A stretch of 64,000 nucleotides of DNA from Strongylocentrotus purpuratus. Lineage: Eukaryota; Echinodermata; Echinoidea; Camarodonta; Strongylocentrotidae. The first letter of the stretch is position 1, and every line of letters begins with the position of its first letter. Positions 32,238 to 43,862 of this stretch are shown piece after piece. A program made the translations under genes and the position numbers. The stretch spans positions 16,422,809-16,486,808 of the forward strand of contig NW_022145612.1 in NCBI RefSeq assembly GCF_000002235.5, given 5' to 3'. The notes beneath the pieces were generated by a model that made no database searches, was not told the origin of the DNA, and saw only the letters and a list, made by a program, of their open reading frames with translations.

Positions 32238-34844
32238 GTGAGTGTATTTATAGCTTACTATAGGCCTACTAAGTACATTCTGTAATTTGTAACGATCCAT
32301 TAATGAAATAATTCAAGATGAATACACTACGGTATTCTCTATCATAAAGATGGACATTCTGATAAACTAAGAAAATGTACTCTTAGATGAGCTCTTACAT
32401 ATACTTTGCTAGTTTGCTAGTTTGTGTGCGTATATTTGGGTATTATGATGCTTATTGTGAATAACAAACGCAGCTGAAGACTTTTTGACTTTTTAGGCTC
32501 TACATAATCTGGGACATGTGATTTTAATTTAATTTTCTTACATTGTATGAACTACTGTAGATGTTGTAGATCTCCATAGTGTTGTTTTTGTATGGTGCAT
32601 GAGAAACAACATACCGTACTAGAGGGATCATCTGAATTTTTTTGAGTATTAATAGTTCTGTGAAAAAGAGAAACCTACAAATGTTATCCATTTTAAATGA
32701 CATAGAAATCCAGATGCCATCATTAACTTCTGTTCATTTGCATACAGATAGGCAAAACCTGGGAAGGAATTTTGTTACAAACTTACAAAAATAAAGATGT
32801 TTAATTGTTGGTTTATTTGCCAACATTTTGTAGACCCCACTTTTTTCCCCCCAATTCATAAGAAAGTACATTTATATCCATATAATTCTAAGATAGACCT
32901 GTATGTATACACAATTTTCATGATGCTTTTTTTTGGGGGGGGGGGGGGGGGGCAATCGTTGATATTATTTTGAAACACTATTTTTGAAATTACATATTTT
33001 CTAATACTTAGTGGTCTCTCCTGTTTTGTCTGTTCATTCTGTCACTCTTAAAATTTTTGTTCTTCATTTAATATGCCCAAATGTATACATGTACATTTCT
33101 TCTGTCAAAAAACAAAAGATTGTAGGATATTGTAGGATTCATCTAGTACACACAGCATAAAACATGCATATTCTGTGTACTTGACATTTCATGAATCGTC
33201 ATTCCCAAATGCAAGGAGAACATTGACTATTTTATTACCATTTCTAGGTTTCCATTATCTGTTGGTCTTATTGCTATAAAGGTGAAGATATAGGCCTGAA
33301 GAATTGAAAAATAACATTTTCATGGAATTTATTGTGAGCGAAACTGCCTTGAAGACTCTGACTTGTAGATCATGTACTAAAATACATTTGGCCAATTGTT
33401 GTTTATTATTAGATTTTGGAATCATCTTCAGTTGCTAAAAATCACAGACCATTAAAACACAAGAAATAGATATGGATACATGAGACTAAACTACAGTAAC
33501 ATGTGGTATCAGAAAATCAAAAATTGGTACGAGTCTTAGACCCCGTTTACAGTGAGAAAAGGGCCAGGGCCGCGGCCGAGCCAGGCCTACTCGGCACCGC
33601 AATTTTGTGCGTTTACAGTGGCAGGCTCGGCCGCGGCCTGAATTGTAACCTTTCAATATTTTGTCAGAGTGGCGCTCTGCATGTAAACAAACGATTATTT
33701 GGGGGGGGGGGGGGGCGCGCCGGGGTTCACAGTGCAGATCCGGTCACGCGCGATTTGCAGTGAATCTTTTCCCCATTTTCCTATACACGGCGAACTTTCA
33801 CTTCCAGGGTAACAGTTGGCTGCACATTTGGACCTGCGTGCGTTTACAGTGAGAAAAGGCCGGGGCGAGCTGCAGAGCAGGGCCAAATGCACGGCCAGTT
33901 TGGCCTCGCATTTGGCCTTTTGCGCGTTTACAGTGCTAGGCCGGGCCGCGTTATTTTTTTTATGCGGCACAGATTGGGGCTTTTTTTTAAAGGGGTCTTG
34001 ATTTACAGACTAATAGTGGTCGTGTGCGTACTAGTAGTAGAGGTCTATTTTTAATAGTGTTACATGTAATCCACTACCGTATAGAAAATCATTACATCAA
34101 CAATTAAAATGCAATTGAAAATCTGAAGAGGAGGCAGCACGTCAATAAGGAGAACATCACAATAATTAGTCAATAAAACTTAATTAACTTAAACGAAGAG
34201 GAATGTTATCTAAACACATAGTTCGCGATGGATATTAAAACTTCTTCGCAGCGCTAATGCGCTAGCGAACATGCCTAGTCTCACGTACGTGCAGACACTA
34301 TTCAGAAGGGAAAGAACGTACTTCCCATAGGCTCAACACGCACCATGTCCCAATCTGTGCCGCATAAAAAAATAATGCGGCCAGGCCGCGGCTCGCCCAG
34401 CCGGCCTTTTTGCTCACTGTAAACGGGGTCTAAAACTCCTGCTAGTCATTTTGAATTAAGATAGCAGTTAAAGCTTATCTGCCATAGTTTACAGGAGGGA
34501 TTAGACCGCCCTACAAGGTCACTGGACAGGTGGTTATCTCATCAACTCGGCTCTCAGTTAACATAAGAAAAAGAGGATCATGGGGGACCAATGGTCACCG
34601 ATTAGGCATTGTTTGCTATATAGAGGGCGCAAGTAGCTACAAGTAGTGCAGTGGGCCTTTAAAGAGCAATGCTTTTTAGGAACATGGCATACTAGGATAA
34701 TATTCCACATTTGAAAAAGCTCATAAATCATTTTTCACCTTAGGCTTAAACTAAATCCAGCTTTCTCTTTAACAAGATTATAAAAAATAATGTGTTCTCT
34801 GACAAGTCAACTTAACTTTTGTAATTTCTCAAATCTCTACTCAG
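32238..34844 (+). other. Intron with a 0.9-kb transposon
   Basis: The intron between the ectodomain and transmembrane exons. It contains a G tract at 32936-32952 and the inverted-repeat element 33538-34432. No other coding sequence recognised. Confidence 0.55.
33538..34432. mobile_element. TIR element, TTAGACCCCGTTTACAGTGA ends
   Basis: Inverted termini TTAGACCCCGTTTACAGTGA(G) at 33538 and their complement at 34412-34432. GTTTACAGTG recurs internally near 33612, 33842 and 33928 beside GGCCGCGGCC-type motifs, as expected for subterminal binding sites. The TTA/TAA at the ends could be part of the TIR or a TWA-type target duplication (PIF/Harbinger); this is undecided. The right half is homologous to 65-262. 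No transposase open frame. Confidence 0.8.
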
Positions 34845-34956
34845 CCTCTTGGTGTGTAGAAAGCAGGCCCCCCAAAAATCTACTGGCATTATGGATTATT
34901 CTTGCATTACTTATTGCCTTTGCTGTCTGCTGCATCTTATGTTATCATTTTTGGAA
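34845..34956 (+). CDS. Transmembrane exon, type I membrane protein
   Basis: Acceptor TCTCTACTCAG ends at 34844; donor GGAA|GTAAGT begins at 34957. With one base carried in from 32237 it reads PSWCVESRPPKNL then LALWIILALLIAFAVCCILC and YHFWK. This is an ideal single transmembrane helix of about 23 residues followed by basic residues from the next exon (KIRRW), the type I (outside-in) pattern. A cysteine before the helix completes the cysteine-rich juxtamembrane region. Phases 1 and 2 at the two ends match the neighbours exactly. Confidence 0.75.
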
Positions 34957-35716
34957 GTAAGTTTTGGAAACATTTATTCATAAGTTATACAAAAAGTACA
35001 TTGTAGAACCTCTGTTGACATTAGTCTACCTGTTTAGAGATAAAGACCAGTTATGGTCATGCGATTGCATTGTGAAAGAAACGTTGTGGAATCGATCAGA
35101 AAAGGTTGATCATCTAGTATATGAGTATTGGTGTGTACTGCAAGGTTCTGGAATCAATCATCAAAATGAAAAGAAATTTGGCCCAGTCTTCGTAGAATTA
35201 CAAGCACTGTACACAGAAAGATGTATATGGGACTACACACACGTGTGTGACACATGCATTTATCTTTCACACACCAATAGATAAACTTATTTACCAAATA
35301 TATCAAAGAGTAGGCAGTTTTCTGGCAATTTTTTATCATCATGTATTAGTCAAAACATACTCTTTCACATGATTGGTAATAAGAGCTTCCATTTCATTTT
35401 TTGAAATTGGGGCGTTTCCAAGACTGGTCTTTACCTTTAAGCAAAAGATGGTTGATAAGCATAGATTTAAAAAAATTATGAATGGAAGAACTAATTAAGA
35501 AGGAAAAAGAAAATGGAAAATGATTTATAAAGCAAATGAAAAGGGAGCTACAGAGTATGTCAAACCGAAATGATATAGGACATTTCAAAATATATCAATA
35601 TTAAGATCATATTTGCAAAACGTGTGATTACTATTTCATTGTTCCTGTAAGATATTCCATGTTGCTACGTGTAAGAATTCTATGATTTTTTTTATTGTTT
35701 TTTTTTTTACTTGTAG
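34957..35716 (+). other. Intron
   Basis: A 760-bp intron between the transmembrane and cytoplasmic exons; donor GTAAGT and a TTTTTTTTTACTTGTAG acceptor. The open frame at 34964-35284 lies wholly inside it and is not supported as protein. Confidence 0.7.
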
Positions 35717-35930
35717 GAAGATCCGGAGGTGGACTCTGATTATCCGGATCATTCGCTGGATTGATCATATTAGAACTGGTACGGACACTACTGATTCTCC
35801 TCAGTCAGATCAAAACATTCCATTAGATAAAGGAAATGGATCAAAGGATGATAACATTGCACCTGAAAAAGGAGATAAAAAAGATACATCTCCTATGCTA
35901 CCTTCTGAAAATTCTCCAACTCCTGTGTAA
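35717..35930 (+). CDS. Cytoplasmic tail exon and stop
   Basis: After a strong polypyrimidine tract and TTGTAG the frame continues KIRRWTLIIRIIRWIDHIRT, then a 50-residue Asp/Ser/Lys/Pro-rich tail ending SENSPTPV and TAA (35928-35930). The first 20 residues alternate basic and hydrophobic residues and could lie along the membrane. The rest is likely disordered and has no death domain, ITAM or kinase signature. The terminal PTPV could be a class II-like PDZ ligand, by inference only. Confidence 0.75.
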
Positions 35931-37098
35931 CAGTGTAGCTTTAGGCCAACTTGATAAACAACAGTCCCGGCCTCCCGGGATTGAATTCAGTATTCGGATT
36001 GAGTCAATACTTTACTTAACACTTAGTTTGGCCAAGTGAAAGGGCTTAAGCCTTTTTTTAAATTCAGATGATTACATCATCCCCGAAGTTTTTTCCTTTT
36101 GAAAGCCAACCATTAGCCAAACTGCTCTCTTATAGTTATGGTGACACAGAACCAATCCAAAATTAAGCTTATGAAACATGTTGCATTAATTATGCAGGTT
36201 TAATTTGCTTTTGCGCAGATTATCATGACCGGTGTAATTGAAGGGGGAACCGGTCAAGGCGTTCAAAACATTGGCTCAAATCTGCTGGCCAGCTTTCTTA
36301 GATTTCAAGTAAAATACCTAGCCAACAATTCAACAGAATATCAAAAGTTGAAAAATACTTGAGGAAAATGGTATTTCTGATTTACATGTAGATATTGAAT
36401 CAAATACCATCCCAGACCATAATGATTTATAGAAATGTATTTGTAGCACAAATTGAGGTTAATCAATCAAGCCCTGCATTTGTCAGTACATGGTGAATTT
36501 GTCTTGAATGTCTATTCTTCTATTTATGTTTTTTTAACATGAGGGATATATAGATGGGGTATTAAATATTTAAAGGTCTAAATTTTCAACAATTTTAATA
36601 ACTGAATCAAAAATTGATGTTTAAAAAAAAAAAATCAGAAATTGCTGAAGCATAGCAATGATACTCTTGCCATATGAATTTATCTAAATGTAATGTTTAT
36701 TTCAGAGCTATGTTGTATATCATGCTTGATAGAAAAATCAGATGGTATTTTAATGTATACTCTTTTTTTTTTATTACCAAGTTTTAAAAACATCATTTGA
36801 CCACTCATTCATCAATTCTCATCGGTGGTGAATTAAAAAAAAAAATCAGTCATTAATACACACATGAATTGCCCCAAAATTGCCTTTTTAAGAGTTACTC
36901 TAACTTCCAAACTAACTGTATGTTGTATTCACCCTGTGTATACCATTGAATATTCTTGACATTTAAAGCCAGGGTAATAATCAGCCGCGCCAGGAGTGTC
37001 AAGTCAGACAGACATGAGCCCACTATTATTGTTATAAATGTAAGCTGCAAATGTGCTGCCATGCCTTATCAAAACCGACCAAGGATTTCATCATGAGA
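35931..37098 (+). other. 3' UTR / flank of membrane-protein gene
   Basis: AT-rich flank without recognisable exons. No canonical AATAAA is placed convincingly before the Tc1-like element; ATTAAA near 36561 is a possible variant polyadenylation signal. Confidence 0.35.
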
Positions 37099-37662
37099 AC
37101 AGTGTAGCCAAAAATTATTTGTGACACCCAGAAAAAATAAATCAAACTGAGATTTAAAAAAAAAAGATATCGACATATCATTTATTAACTGGCTGGAACA
37201 TAATTGTTAAAGGTGTCCCCAGCAAATGAAACAGACTTAGTTTCATACTAGTTGGTCTAATATTTAGAGTTTTTCCAGTTTTGTGGTCACAAAAACATAT
37301 AATTTTGACACATGGTGGTTTCTGGCGATTCAGCAAGTTCACAAGTCCTTGTTTAGTATGTGGTTGGTCCTCCCTTGGCTATTTTCACTGCATGTAGCCT
37401 CTGCGGCATGCTATCAACCATGTTGTAGCAGATCGCTGGGTCAAGACTCTCCCAGGTACGCTGACGCATGTCCTTCAGGCTCTGTTTCCTGCTGGGTGGT
37501 TCTGGGGGACGTGTCCGCTCTAACTCATCCCAACGATGCTCGATGTGGTTTATCTGGGGGCCACTTGAGGACATTCACCAATTTCTTCTGGAGAAAGGCC
37601 TGAACTTGCTTTGCAGACTGCTTCAGATCATTGTCTTTTTGGAAGATGAAATGGCGCCCAAG

Positions 37663-39047
37663 CTTTCCTTTTTTGTTTGTTTTTTGGTTTATATACTGAA
37701 TTCTTACTATTGGACCTACTTATTATAACTGTTGTCTGCACTTCTACTGAGACAACCATGTTTTTAATTGCATATTTATCTAAAATACTTGCATAGAGCC
37801 ATTATTCTTAAAGGTAATACAAAGTTTTGGGAAATTTAGAAAATTGGGTGGATAGTGATTCTTTACAATTTTGATATATTTGGATGCCCCTGAGGATGTA
37901 TTATAAGCACCTCAAACACTTCTGCTTTCGAGAAAAATTGAATATAAAAAAAAAAAACGGTGCTCCTGGTAAATTTTGATAAATTTCAAATAGTGCCTAA
38001 GGCCGTAAAATGGTAGCTACAACCATGAAAATCTCAGAATATGTAGTTGTGATTTATAATTTCGAATCAAGAATAGCTAATCGGTCAAGAAACATCGTTT
38101 TATAGCCTAATTAATATCTTGACCTTGAGAGGGAGCTATACAACATAAAGAGTTAATTATTTACAATTTCATAACTTTAGACTCGATTTCAACGCGACAA
38201 CGATCACTGAATATTAGGATCGCATATGCTTCCAATATGTTCATTTGAACAAAACTCGTGACCCTGTACCAAAACTTTTGTATTACCTTTAACAATATGT
38301 ATAAAATATAATACAACAACTTGTCAAATACACTATGTAAATAGAAATAATTTTCATGTTTTATTGACAAGGCTATCGTGTTAATTGATTTGATTTGATT
38401 TATTGGTTTCTGCATCTTTTTTCTTTTTTTCATCATACATTTTCATGAACATAATATGGCTTGATACAATATTTCAAGTGTATATAATTTTATACAGATA
38501 ATAAACGATATTAAACAAATATATTGAATTTAAACGTATACATTGAATGCATAATTAACATACATTAGATGCAGGGGGGCTACAGAAATAAGCAAAGTAG
38601 CTTGACATGCCGGCAGCCCTCAACTTAGATACAACAATACAAAATAAAAATAAAAAAGAGTGACTTGCAGAAAAGTTATCTTCATATCTACACTGGTCAG
38701 AAACAGTTTCCTTACTGAATTTTTAATTTTTTGCTGATTTTATTACTGGTTTTATAAACGTATCAACACTCTTTTATTACCATCAACCATACCCTCTTCA
38801 ACCCTCTTCTTTTTCCCCTTTTTTAAAACTTTTTTTTTCCTCCTTTTTCTTCTCTTTCTTCTCCTTTCTATTCATTTATTGTATCAATCCCATTACTAAA
38901 TATCTTAATTTCATATTCGCCTATTTTACAAAGGACTATTTGGATTTATTTTATATGTTGCAGTTTTATTTGTATATTTAAGATTTATCAGCTTTTAGCT
39001 GTGACTATGATATTTTGTCAATAAATCTTGTAGATTCAATTCAATTC
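37663..39047 (+). mobile_element. Foreign insert inside the Tc1 transposase
   Basis: The insert is bounded by the broken transposase frame. Its right end is (ATTCA)n following AATAAATCTTGTAG, like the 3' tail of a non-LTR retrotransposon. A GATTTGATTTGATTTATTGG motif at 38389 suggests a second such tail. It carries the TTAA MITE 37812-38288. No reverse transcriptase motif was recognised. Confidence 0.5.
37812..38288. mobile_element. TTAA-target MITE, AGGTAATACAAA ends
   Basis: TIRs AGGTAATACAAAGTTTTGG and (inverse) AGGTAATACAAAAGTTTTGG, differing by one A. Identical TTAA target duplications at 37808-37811 and 38289-38292. TTAA targeting is known for piggyBac and Kolobok; the interior does not decide. 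It is nested in the insert in the Tc1 element. Confidence 0.85.
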
Positions 39048-40229
39048 AATTCATTTCTTGTGGCAGATGGGATCATCTGAGTGCACAGGATCTCCTGGTA
39101 CATCTTGGCAATCATCGTCCCTTCAATAAAATGTAGGGTGCCCTCACCGGCAGCTGTGGTGCACCCCTATCCCATTATACTGCCACCCCCTTGGCCTTGC
39201 TTCACAGTTGGGTCCAGACATTGAGGGTTGCTTTCTTCTGCAGAATGTCGCCAAATTCTTTGGGGACCATCGGAGCCAAACATGTTGTTTTGGGACTCGT
39301 CGAACCATGAGGCGAATTCACAGAAATGCATAGACTTGCCAACATGTTTTTTTGCAAAGTTCAAACGTTTTTGTCTGTTTTTGTGTGTGCTGATATATGA
39401 TTTCTAGCGCATGACTCTATCATGCATCCCACGTTCTTTCAACCTGTTCAAGTCTTGGTTGTGTGCATGCAGACCCGAAAACCAGTAGCCTCCTCCGCCT
39501 GCTTTAAAAGATCCTCTAGAGACAACTTCCTGGACTTCATTACCAATCCCTTGATGTAATTGTCTATCGTTGAACTGGGCGTCCCTTTTCTTCCATAATT
39601 GCCCACCAGATTCTTGATTCCCCCCTTTTTTTCTTGAATTACTAGATGGTATACTGCACGGTAGAGAATTTCATTTCCAATCTGGTTGCAATCTCACAGA
39701 CAGAAAGTTGCTCCTCGTGAAACTCAAATACACTCTCACGCAATGTATGGGACATTTCTGTAGTTTAGCCATGTTTGCATGCTGAATAGACATACAAATG
39801 TGTTATACACCATAATGTTACAGTACATGGCTTTTAGTAAGGTACCCAATCCCATGCAAATGCTTATGAATATCAGAGAGAATAGCTTTTGTCTGGCATT
39901 AATACCTTTCATTCTCATCTTTTGCCCTAAAGCAGCAGGACTTTTGTGTATTGATGCATGCCAAGGAATGTCCGGGATAATTCTGCGATAGTGTTCAATA
40001 CAGAAGAATATAGATTAGAATATGTCTGGAATATGTTCCCAAAGACCAGGTGTTCAAAAAATATTCTGCGACCCTAAAAGTCCTCTTTCAATGATAATTT
40101 CATAATGTTGGTACATAATATATAATCCCATTTTTCACTTTGCCGCATGAAATTCACTCTAATAATATTCAACCACTGCTACACAATCCCTGCTCAGAAG
40201 ACATCACTCCGGAATTTTCGGCTACACTG

Positions 40230-41546
40230 TATAATATGAAGTGTTCAAATAACACTTAATTAAGAGAAATCAATCCAGTACAAGTCTTTGGTATCACTTT
40301 TGAAATGTGCAAACATTACTCTGACGAACAACACGATCCAAATATATGATTTCTGTGGGATAGCCAATTAAAGCTATCAAAATTGCCTTTAAATTGCATT
40401 CATGAAAATCTTTGCCTTCATGATTAGCAATTTCTGAATGTATTTTAACAGGTATTCTATCTGATTTATATGCATGTGAACAGTCTTTTTAAGTGTACTT
40501 CTTAGGGCAGTGTGGTTTTGCTCTATTTCTTCCTCCTATCAAAGGGTAAATCGACTGTTGTAACAAATTGTGAATTGTACCATCTGATATTTTTATAAAT
40601 GACATCATTCATGTGTGCCCCAGATTTGTATCTTTAATTGACTCACAGTAACTTGCTTTAATGGTTGACTTGCCACTGGTCTATTATAATTATTGACATA
40701 GATCTATAAGTACACATAGTTGTGAGAAATGTCTTTTTGGTGTTAAATTATTATATATTCATTTATAATTTATATAGGTGTACAAATTTAGAATGACAAG
40801 GCTGTCATAAACAAATATATGTATATGCATTCATATAATGAAATTATTGACATAGATCTAGATAAAACAACATTTTAAATGCAAATGTGTGACATACGGT
40901 GGTGAACCTTTCTGAATATATGCCTAGCATGACACAGAGAGAGAGGGATAAATTCCGTGACCAGACACTTTCTCCTGCGGCAATCGCTCCGGATGTTATG
41001 TTGTCGAAGGTTCAGGTTTACAGTTGGAATTAGGTTGGGGTTAAGGTTTAGAATAGTGTTGTGTCGTGGTCGATGATATGAATAAGGTTAGAGTAGGAAA
41101 TTGATTCAAGCATTTGTTGAATGAGCAAATAAACACATATTCACATAGGAAGGACTGCAGTGTGCTGGTAAATGTAGGATATGTGTATTTGGATTATTTT
41201 GATTATTGTAGTTTTTATACATCACTTCATTTAGATTTCTCATTGATATACGAGTTATGTTTATTTTTATATTATATTAATTAACTAATGATGTTTCCTT
41301 TTAAATCTTATCCAAAGGGATGGTAATACCCGAGACACCCACTAAACAGCTGTTCAAAACAATTGGATACTAAATGGAGCCCTATTATTTTGTCATTAAT
41401 TTTGTTTGCTGTTTTCAGTTTACTTATAATCACTACTTAAGAAGTGACTTAAAATAATTATGTACCGGTAGATATTATCTGTTCCTAATCCTAAGGACTG
41501 TTCAGTGGTCTACAAGTTGAATTGAGCGCACTTTATACTGCTTTAA
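40230..41546. other. No gene seen
   Basis: AT-rich intergenic sequence; ATTGACATAGATCTA occurs twice (about 40693 and 40850). No exon or element ends recognised. Confidence 0.4.
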
Positions 41547-42082
41547 AGGTACTATGTCCCATTTGCAGGCCCAAAAAATTAAAAAGTTAAATTCCAACTG
41601 CATTTGAAAGATAATACTAATTTAGAACTTCCCTAAAAAAGGTGGGGCTTGAAAATGTCTTCAAGTGGGAAAATAATGACTATTAGTTGTCAAATCGACT
41701 TTAGGGCTATAGAGCCCAAAAGTAATAGTCTTGATTTTCAGACAATTGTACCGAATGGTCATACGTTTTATGCTGCGCAAAGATTCAATCAGTTTAATCT
41801 TGGCCATGACAAGAAGTGGGTTATTGATGTAGACAAATGCTCATGTACCCTTTACAACTCTTTTCATGTATGTTATTACCAAAGAAGAAAAAAAGCCAGT
41901 CAGTCACTCAATAGTGTCTGACAGTGAAGTCTAGCAAGTAAACGGATTTCCTTGCATAATTTGAATATGAGGACACTGCTAACGTTGAAATTTCACAGCT
42001 AGGACATAAATGACATATTCATAATTCCTGCAAACTGAGTTCTACAGAATTTGAGGTTGGCTGCAAAAGGGACATAGTACTT
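41547..42082. mobile_element. TTAA-target MITE, AGGTACTATGTCCC ends
   Basis: Ends AGGTACTATGTCCCATTTGC and (inverse) AAGTACTATGTCCCTTTTGC, with TTAA flanks at 41543-41546 and 42083-42086. The first bases resemble the ends of the element at 37812 (AGGTA.TA), suggesting related transposases. It contains an open frame (41649-41921) without recognisable motifs, considered chance or a relic. Confidence 0.85.
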
Positions 42083-42235
42083 TTAAGTAAATGACTTATT
42101 GGTAAGGACAATTTTTACATGAAATGTATGAATGTTTCTGCACCTTCTAAATGTTTATTATTATTATTATCATTGTTATTGTTATTATTGGTATTGTATG
42201 CTTCCATTTTGGTTTTGGTTCACTGTAAAATTACT

Positions 42236-43310
42236 CTATAGCGGGGACATCGTTTTTTACTGCGCGCAGTCGAAGTTCCATTTAGTTGTGGATGGTTTGT
42301 GTGCGCCTATAGGCCACATTTCTCGAGGTATTTCGTTCAAATTTAGATGTCCATTGGTATTATCAACAAGCCTATAGATTTTGCTGATGCTGCGCCCAGT
42401 GCTCCGTCTTTTATAGGGTCAAATGTCATATTTTGATAGATATCTTGTGTGCACTCTAGTGTGCGGTCTAACTGCATCATGACAGATTTCTTTCAAATTG
42501 AGTATGGAAGTGTATGTTGGTAAAATCTATGCACCTTTAGTTTTTGGTGATGCTGCCACCAGTGTTCTGTGTTTTATAGGATCAAAAGGTTATATTTTGG
42601 TGGGTGTCTAGTGTGCGCTCTTTTGACGTATATCTTTCAAATTTTGCATAGAGAGTATTTTGGTACAATCTACACATCTCTCCATTTTGGTGATGCTGCC
42701 CTCATTTTTTCAATTTTTATAAGGTCTACAGTCATTTGTCCCTTTTGTGCGCTGTAACTGCCACATTTTTGAATGAATTCTTTCAAATTTTGTAAGGAGG
42801 TGTATCTTGATCGAATCTACATATCTTTCGTGTTTGGTGATGCTGCCACCAGTGTTCGTCTATTATAGGGTCAAAGGTCATATTTTGGTGGGTCTTTAGT
42901 GTGCGCTCTGCAGAACACATTTCATACCGGAATTCTTTCAAATTTTAAATTGGGATGTAATTTGGTACAATCTACATATCTACACGATGCTGCCCTCATT
43001 GTTGCGTCTTTTATATGGTCAAAGGTCATAAGTCTTTTATGCGCTCTAACAGCCACATTTCTTGACAGATTACTTTCAAATGTTGTTTCGAGGTGTGTCT
43101 TAGTACAATCTAAACATATTTAGTGTTTGGTTATGCTGCCACCTGTTTTCCGTCTGTTATAGTGCCAAGGGTCATATTTTGGTGGCTGTCTTTTGTGCGC
43201 TCTAACTGCCACATCTCTTGACCGGATTTCTTTCAAATTTTCTACAGAGGTGTATTATACTATAATCTATAAACTACAAACTACAAAGTTTTGGTAATGC
43301 TGCTCTTAGT
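42236..43310 (+). repeat. ~145-bp satellite in A-B dimers
   Basis: GATGCTGC recurs near 42388, 42549, 42693, 42838, 42987, 43130 and 43296. Units share ATAGGGTCAAAGGTCATATT, GTGTGCGCTCTAACTGCCAC and TTTCTTTCAAATTTTG. Two types alternate: one with GCCACCAGTGTT and ATTTTGGTGGG, the other with GCCCTCATTGTT and a shorter TTTTGTGCGC stretch. The higher-order period is therefore about 290 bp. Confidence 0.9.
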
Positions 43311-43650
43311 CTTGACAATAGTGGCGATCTCTACATCATCCTTTGTTTCAGGGAGGGGAGAGGGGATGTTTGTCCCTCCTTCGAACATAAACATGACACA
43401 AAATCGCTGCCGCTGCCGGGGGATACATTCGCATTGCGCGGCAATACAGATTGCGATATTCCTAGTTATTCTTATTCTTATTCTTAATTATTCTCAATAT
43501 CATTATTATCAGTTTTATATTTTCTACATTCGTTAGCCTGTTCTTGTATGTATAAATTAACTAGGTAGAGTCATCGTGATTATCTACAAATTTCATTTAT
43601 CAACCATTAATATCCACCCTTTGAATATTTCGTCACGTCTAACAAAATAC
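43311..43650. other. No gene seen
   Basis: Short stretch with repeated TTATTCTTATTCTTA and no exon recognised. Confidence 0.4.
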
Positions 43651-43862
43651 CCGTTGCACACGAGGCGGCATGCTGGATGCGCTCTGACGTAGGCTAATCA
43701 AACCAACAGACCAATAGGTTCATGCGCTAGTGACCCAACTCATTGTTAGCTCTGTTCATTTTGATAGTTTTTTCTACGACGGCGCTCCACATGGTGAGTC
43801 AAAGACCATGCTAGTCGATAACGCAGTCCTACGTCACATAAATGACGCTTCGTGTGCAACGG
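43651..43862. mobile_element. 212-bp MITE, CCGTTGCACACGARGCG ends
   Basis: Left CCGTTGCACACGAGGCG and right (inverse) CCGTTGCACACGAAGCG, with subterminal TGACGTAGG on both sides. Target duplication not evident. The open frame at 43730-43960 runs through it and is rejected. Confidence 0.75.

Larger units (their letters stand above)
37353..39755 (-). pseudogene. Tc1/mariner transposase pseudogene
   Basis: Minus strand. The N-terminal block starts at ATG 39755 with MSHTLRESVFEFHEEQLSVC and continues as a helix-turn-helix DNA-binding segment, then hits a stop. The catalytic part includes FGSDGPQRIWRH and NPQCLDPTVKQGQGGGSIMG (family block LFGSDG...W...NP.C..PTVKHGGGSVM) up to EILCTQMIPSATRN at 39048. 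It resumes at 37662 with LGRHFIFQKDND (the DND aspartate) and INHIEHRWDE (third catalytic acid), ending SMPQRLHAVKIAKGGPTTY. Frameshifts, stops and the insertion make it non-functional. Confidence 0.9.
37099..40229 (-). mobile_element. Tc1-like transposon, broken by nested insertion
   Basis: The ends are CAGTGTAGCCAAAAATT (37099) and the complement of CAGTGTAGCCGAAAATT (40213-40229). The right flank is TA, and the left flank AA is probably a mutated TA target duplication. Inside is a decayed transposase on the minus strand in two blocks separated by about 1.38 kb of foreign sequence. Without it the element would be about 1.75 kb, usual for Tc1. Confidence 0.85.

Noticed and set aside
33503..33970. 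Ala/Arg-rich open frames on both strands
   Set aside because: They arise from the GGCCGCGGCC-rich left half of the inverted-repeat element at 33538-34432.
34964..35284. 106-codon open frame
   Set aside because: It lies entirely within the intron between two well-supported exons of the membrane-protein gene.
41649..41921. 90-codon open frame
   Set aside because: It lies inside a TTAA MITE and shows no recognisable motif; a relic cannot be excluded, but a host gene is unlikely.
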